Shown: positions 22,051 to 24,372 of the stretch, piece after piece
Position numbering within the stretch: position 1 is the stretch's first letter
Layout: each line of letters opens with the position of its first letter
Assembly (NCBI GenBank): GCA_002688185.1
Contig: NZCE01000016.1
Coordinates: 1 to 24,372 of the forward strand
Direction: 5' to 3'
Origin: Spirochaetales bacterium
Lineage (GTDB): Bacteria > Spirochaetota > Spirochaetia > ARS1246
DNA: 24,372 nucleotides
Position numbers and translations under genes: made by a program
Notes under the pieces: model-generated
The model's input: the letters and a program-made list of their open reading frames with translations, nothing else
The model's database searches: none
Told to the model about the DNA's origin: nothing

Positions 22051-22896
22051 ATGGGGCGCGAAATCATAGAGCAGTTTCTTCTCTCCTCAGAACCAAATTA
22101 CATCTCTCAGGATGACGAAATTCGGATATTTACGGCGGCCTTTAAGAGCCGAATCCCCCTTATCATCAAAGGTCCCACCGGTTGTGGGAAAACAAGGTTT
22201 ATCGAGTTCATGGCCTACCGGCTCAAGCTTCCTCTGCTCACCGTTTCCTGCCATGAAGATCTTACTGCCTCGGATTTGGTTGGCCGCTATCTGTTTCGAG
22301 ACCGGGAAACGCATTGGCACGACGGACCTTTGACAATGGCGGTCCGTTATGGCGGCATCTGCTATCTTGATGAAATCGTTGAGGCAAGAAAGGACACATC
22401 CGTAATCATCCATTCACTTACCGATGACCGGAGGATGCTCTATCTCGATAAAACCGGGGAGGTGGTAAAGGCGCATCCGGACTTCATGATGGTATTGAGC
22501 TACAACCCGGGCTACCAGAGTATTGTGAAGGACCTGAAGCAATCGACTAAGCAACGGTTTGCCAGTCTCTTTTTTGGCTATCCCGACACGGACGTTGAGA
22601 CGCAGATCGTAAAAACGGAAACCGATATGCCCGAAGAAGAGAGCAGACGCCTAGCGCAGATGGGGGCAAAGATCCGCGAGCTCAAAGGATTTGGGTTGGA
22701 TGAAGGAGTCAGCACAAGGCTTTTGGTGTACGTCGGTCGCCTTATGAAAGTGGGGCTTTCGCCTCTCGAGGCTTCTACGGCCGCAATCAGCAGGACTTTG
22801 GTCGACGAGGAGGAGGTTATGGAATCCATCCATCACATTGTGAATCTCTACTTTGGCGACCTGTTGGATGAAGATTCAAGCACAGTTGCACGATGA
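22051..22896 (+). CDS. CbbQ/NorQ-type MoxR AAA+ ATPase
   Basis: 281 residues. Walker A GPTGCGKT (41-48), Walker B GICYLDE (102-108), and the class motifs SCHEDLTASDLVGRYLF (66-82) and YNPGYQSIVKDLKQSTKQRF (151-170), which identify the CbbQ/NorQ/GpvN group rather than general MoxR. These ATPases work with a von Willebrand-type partner (CbbO/NorD) to remodel or insert metal into a client such as Rubisco or nitric oxide reductase. The next gene is that partner, overlapping by four bases. Neither Rubisco nor nitric oxide reductase genes are seen here, so the client is unknown. TAGGA lies upstream of the ATG. Confidence 0.93.
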   Translation: MGREIIEQFLLSSEPNYISQDDEIRIFTAAFKSRIPLIIKGPTGCGKTRFIEFMAYRLKLPLLTVSCHEDLTASDLVGRYLFRDRETHWHDGPLTMAVRYGGICYLDEIVEARKDTSVIIHSLTDDRRMLYLDKTGEVVKAHPDFMMVLSYNPGYQSIVKDLKQSTKQRFASLFFGYPDTDVETQIVKTETDMPEEESRRLAQMGAKIRELKGFGLDEGVSTRLLVYVGRLMKVGLSPLEASTAAISRTLVDEEEVMESIHHIVNLYFGDLLDEDSSTVAR

Positions 22897-24372
22897 GTGC
22901 GTCAAATAGGAGCCGGGATTTTTCGTTATCCGGCATCAGCTGGGGCTATCGCGATATTTTCAGGCAGACGATTCAACGACTCTATAACGAAGGATATTTG
23001 GGCCCGGAGCGTGAGGAGATCACCAACCAATTCTTCGCTCTCATGCGGTGCTCCGAGGAGAGTCTCTACGATCACGTTCTTAAAGAGTTTCTCGATTCTT
23101 TAACAGGCGATACCGCCTGGATTTTTGATCTCCCGGCAATATTTGGAGAGATTGTTCGCACAGGAAGCCAGTTTGCCGAGGCAAAAATGTTCTACGGTAT
23201 CGAATTTTACCGGATTCTTAAAAACGGCGGATTTGGAGACAGTCCTGAAAAGGTGCAATTTCTCCTAACGTGGTTAAAGAAACTCAAATCCATTGATTTC
23301 GAGCTCGCGTTCGCATTTCTAAACGGGTTTCAGGTGATGCTCGGGCGTCTGCACCTGGCCGAGATTTCGTTGTTCGCCGAAGAAGGAATCAGGCAATTTC
23401 AAAAAAACACGCAACGCGGTATCAGGTTTTTGGAAGGCAAGCTTGCAGGTGCTGAATCCTATTTTGTCCAGCTTACAAGTGAGTGCAGATTGAATGATGC
23501 AGCGCCGGTAATCAAACGCCTTTTGCAGGCACTGAGTAGTTGCAGTATCGAGGTCGCCTCCCTGTCCGCCCTGAACGACGATGGGCCGGCGCCAACGCCC
23601 CGGTCAATGGTGTGTCTTTACCCATGTGTGTACCTACCGGATCGGATTCGCAGCTTTTCAAACAGCCGTGCAAACCGCCGGTGGTACATGCTCCAAGCGG
23701 TGGTGGCGTCGGGGATGTATCTTTTTCACAGTGTTCCGCTGATACACGGCAGAGCTGGTTTTTCTAGCCTCCTCGAGATCGCCGAAAGAGACCTTGAGAT
23801 TGCGAACATTGCCGCCATCGTTGAGTATATGAGAGTTCTCGAAGAATGTATGAAGCAGTGGCCCGGGTCCCGAGGACTGATACGCAACGCCATGAAGCTC
23901 GAGGGCGAATCTCAGGGTAAAAGCGCCGACGGGTCGACGCCTGAGTCCCTGCTTTTTGCCCTTGCCGACCATATGTTCGGTTTGCGGGTCGCAGGCCACG
24001 AGACTCGCGGGCTCTGCGATGAGCTGGTAGTGATAATACGGTCAAGCTCCAATGTCTTGGGTACCGTCCAAAGCCTGTCAGGCTGGACGAGGGAGACTCT
24101 CCGCAAAAGCTCATTTCGCCTTGATATTGCCCCGCTCCAACCACTTTCATTTCTCCCGGACTTTTTCTACACCGCAGAGGGAGAGAGAAGAATGGTCGTT
24201 AATTCTCAATCGGACTCCGTTGTCGCGGATTTGCGGGAAGAAGCCGGGATCGGTGAAGTCGTCGAGGACGATTTTGATGACGCGCCGGTCTCTACCGAAG
24301 ATGCAGATACCGCGCCCACCCAGGATGCGGCGGACACGGCGGATGCCACACCGGCTGAGTATCTGTATGATG
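22893..24372 (+). CDS. NorD/CbbO-type partner of the AAA+ ATPase (3' end outside the window)
   Basis: Open from ATG 22893 to the window edge (493 codons, no stop), overlapping the ATPase stop as ATGA. The visible part is mostly helical. The segment VYLPDRIRSFSNSRANRRWY (about 247-266) matches the PPRxRSFxDxxxNRxxY-like hallmark of NorD/CbbO proteins, preceded by a repetitive helical region and followed by SFLPDFFYTAEGE. From about 440 to the edge it becomes very acidic (VVEDDFDDAP, then Asp/Thr/Ala-rich), the linker that normally precedes a C-terminal von Willebrand A domain, which would lie beyond the window. Together with the ATPase it forms a client-activating pair. Confidence 0.85.
   Translation, partial: MSASNRSRDFSLSGISWGYRDIFRQTIQRLYNEGYLGPEREEITNQFFALMRCSEESLYDHVLKEFLDSLTGDTAWIFDLPAIFGEIVRTGSQFAEAKMFYGIEFYRILKNGGFGDSPEKVQFLLTWLKKLKSIDFELAFAFLNGFQVMLGRLHLAEISLFAEEGIRQFQKNTQRGIRFLEGKLAGAESYFVQLTSECRLNDAAPVIKRLLQALSSCSIEVASLSALNDDGPAPTPRSMVCLYPCVYLPDRIRSFSNSRANRRWYMLQAVVASGMYLFHSVPLIHGRAGFSSLLEIAERDLEIANIAAIVEYMRVLEECMKQWPGSRGLIRNAMKLEGESQGKSADGSTPESLLFALADHMFGLRVAGHETRGLCDELVVIIRSSSNVLGTVQSLSGWTRETLRKSSFRLDIAPLQPLSFLPDFFYTAEGERRMVVNSQSDSVVADLREEAGIGEVVEDDFDDAPVSTEDADTAPTQDAADTADATPAEYLYD

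Noticed and set aside
22897..23103. Short plus-strand open frame after the NorQ-like gene
   Set aside because: The NorD-like frame from 22893 runs uninterrupted through this region to the window edge and carries family motifs.

Overview
The window is an ordinary bacterial chromosome segment of moderate GC, dense in genes, with several small mobile or repeated elements set between operons. A diderm host is likely: it has Lgt, a periplasmic-type S41 protease, PspA and an exported small protein. The gene mix (MinD-like ATPase, FapA/DUF342 and Lgt together; a bacterial NrpR-like regulator; a stand-alone glutamate synthase FMN domain; a CbbQ/NorQ ATPase with its partner) suggests Spirochaetota or a neighbouring phylum. 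That placement is inference; no rRNA or other phylogenetic marker is present.

Layout. (1) 84-2924: a complete two-gene insertion sequence with perfect 27-bp terminal inverted repeats, carrying a winged-helix accessory protein and a DDE transposase with a zinc finger. (2) 5418-2959, minus strand: a four-gene set, STAS plus zinc-ribbon protein, YbjN-like protein, PspA, and an OmpR-type regulator with a degenerate receiver, behind a near-consensus sigma-70 promoter. It looks like an envelope-stress or membrane-maintenance module. (3) 5753-6229: a small exported protein, convergent with and overlapping a sigma-54-type response regulator that lacks a DNA-binding domain. (4) 7501-7819: a non-coding element with long inverted ends. 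(5) 7915-8364: FxsA-like membrane protein. (6) 11781-8370, minus strand: S41 protease, YjbQ, RsmE and a divergent WecG/TagA-like protein, overlapping or closely spaced. (7) 12043-12531: a GxxExxY gene framed by imperfect inverted repeats. (8) 12658-19884, plus strand: membrane protein, MinD-like ATPase, FapA with an internal tandem duplication, Lgt, NrpR-like regulator. (9) 20275-21915: glutamate synthase-like enzyme behind a promoter that carries a perfect 24-bp dyad. (10) 22051 to the window end: NorQ/CbbQ-type ATPase and the start of a NorD/CbbO-type partner, cut by the window edge.

Two threads deserve most attention. First, a family of intergenic repeats built from CGGAG-TCACGC and CTTTGCG modules recurs at about 7.5-7.8, 12.05, 12.5, 19.95, 20.1 and 21.92-22.0 kb. 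One member encloses the GxxExxY gene, and another 220-bp member lies between perfect 23-bp direct repeats, right at the promoter of the glutamate synthase gene. This looks like a mobile or formerly mobile family with coding and non-coding forms. Second, the NrpR-like gene lies directly upstream of the glutamate synthase gene, whose promoter has a strong candidate operator, so a local nitrogen-control circuit can be proposed. A further observation is that two promoters (for the sigma-54-type regulator and for the operon starting at 12658) place the -10 box so close to the ATG that the transcripts would be nearly leaderless.
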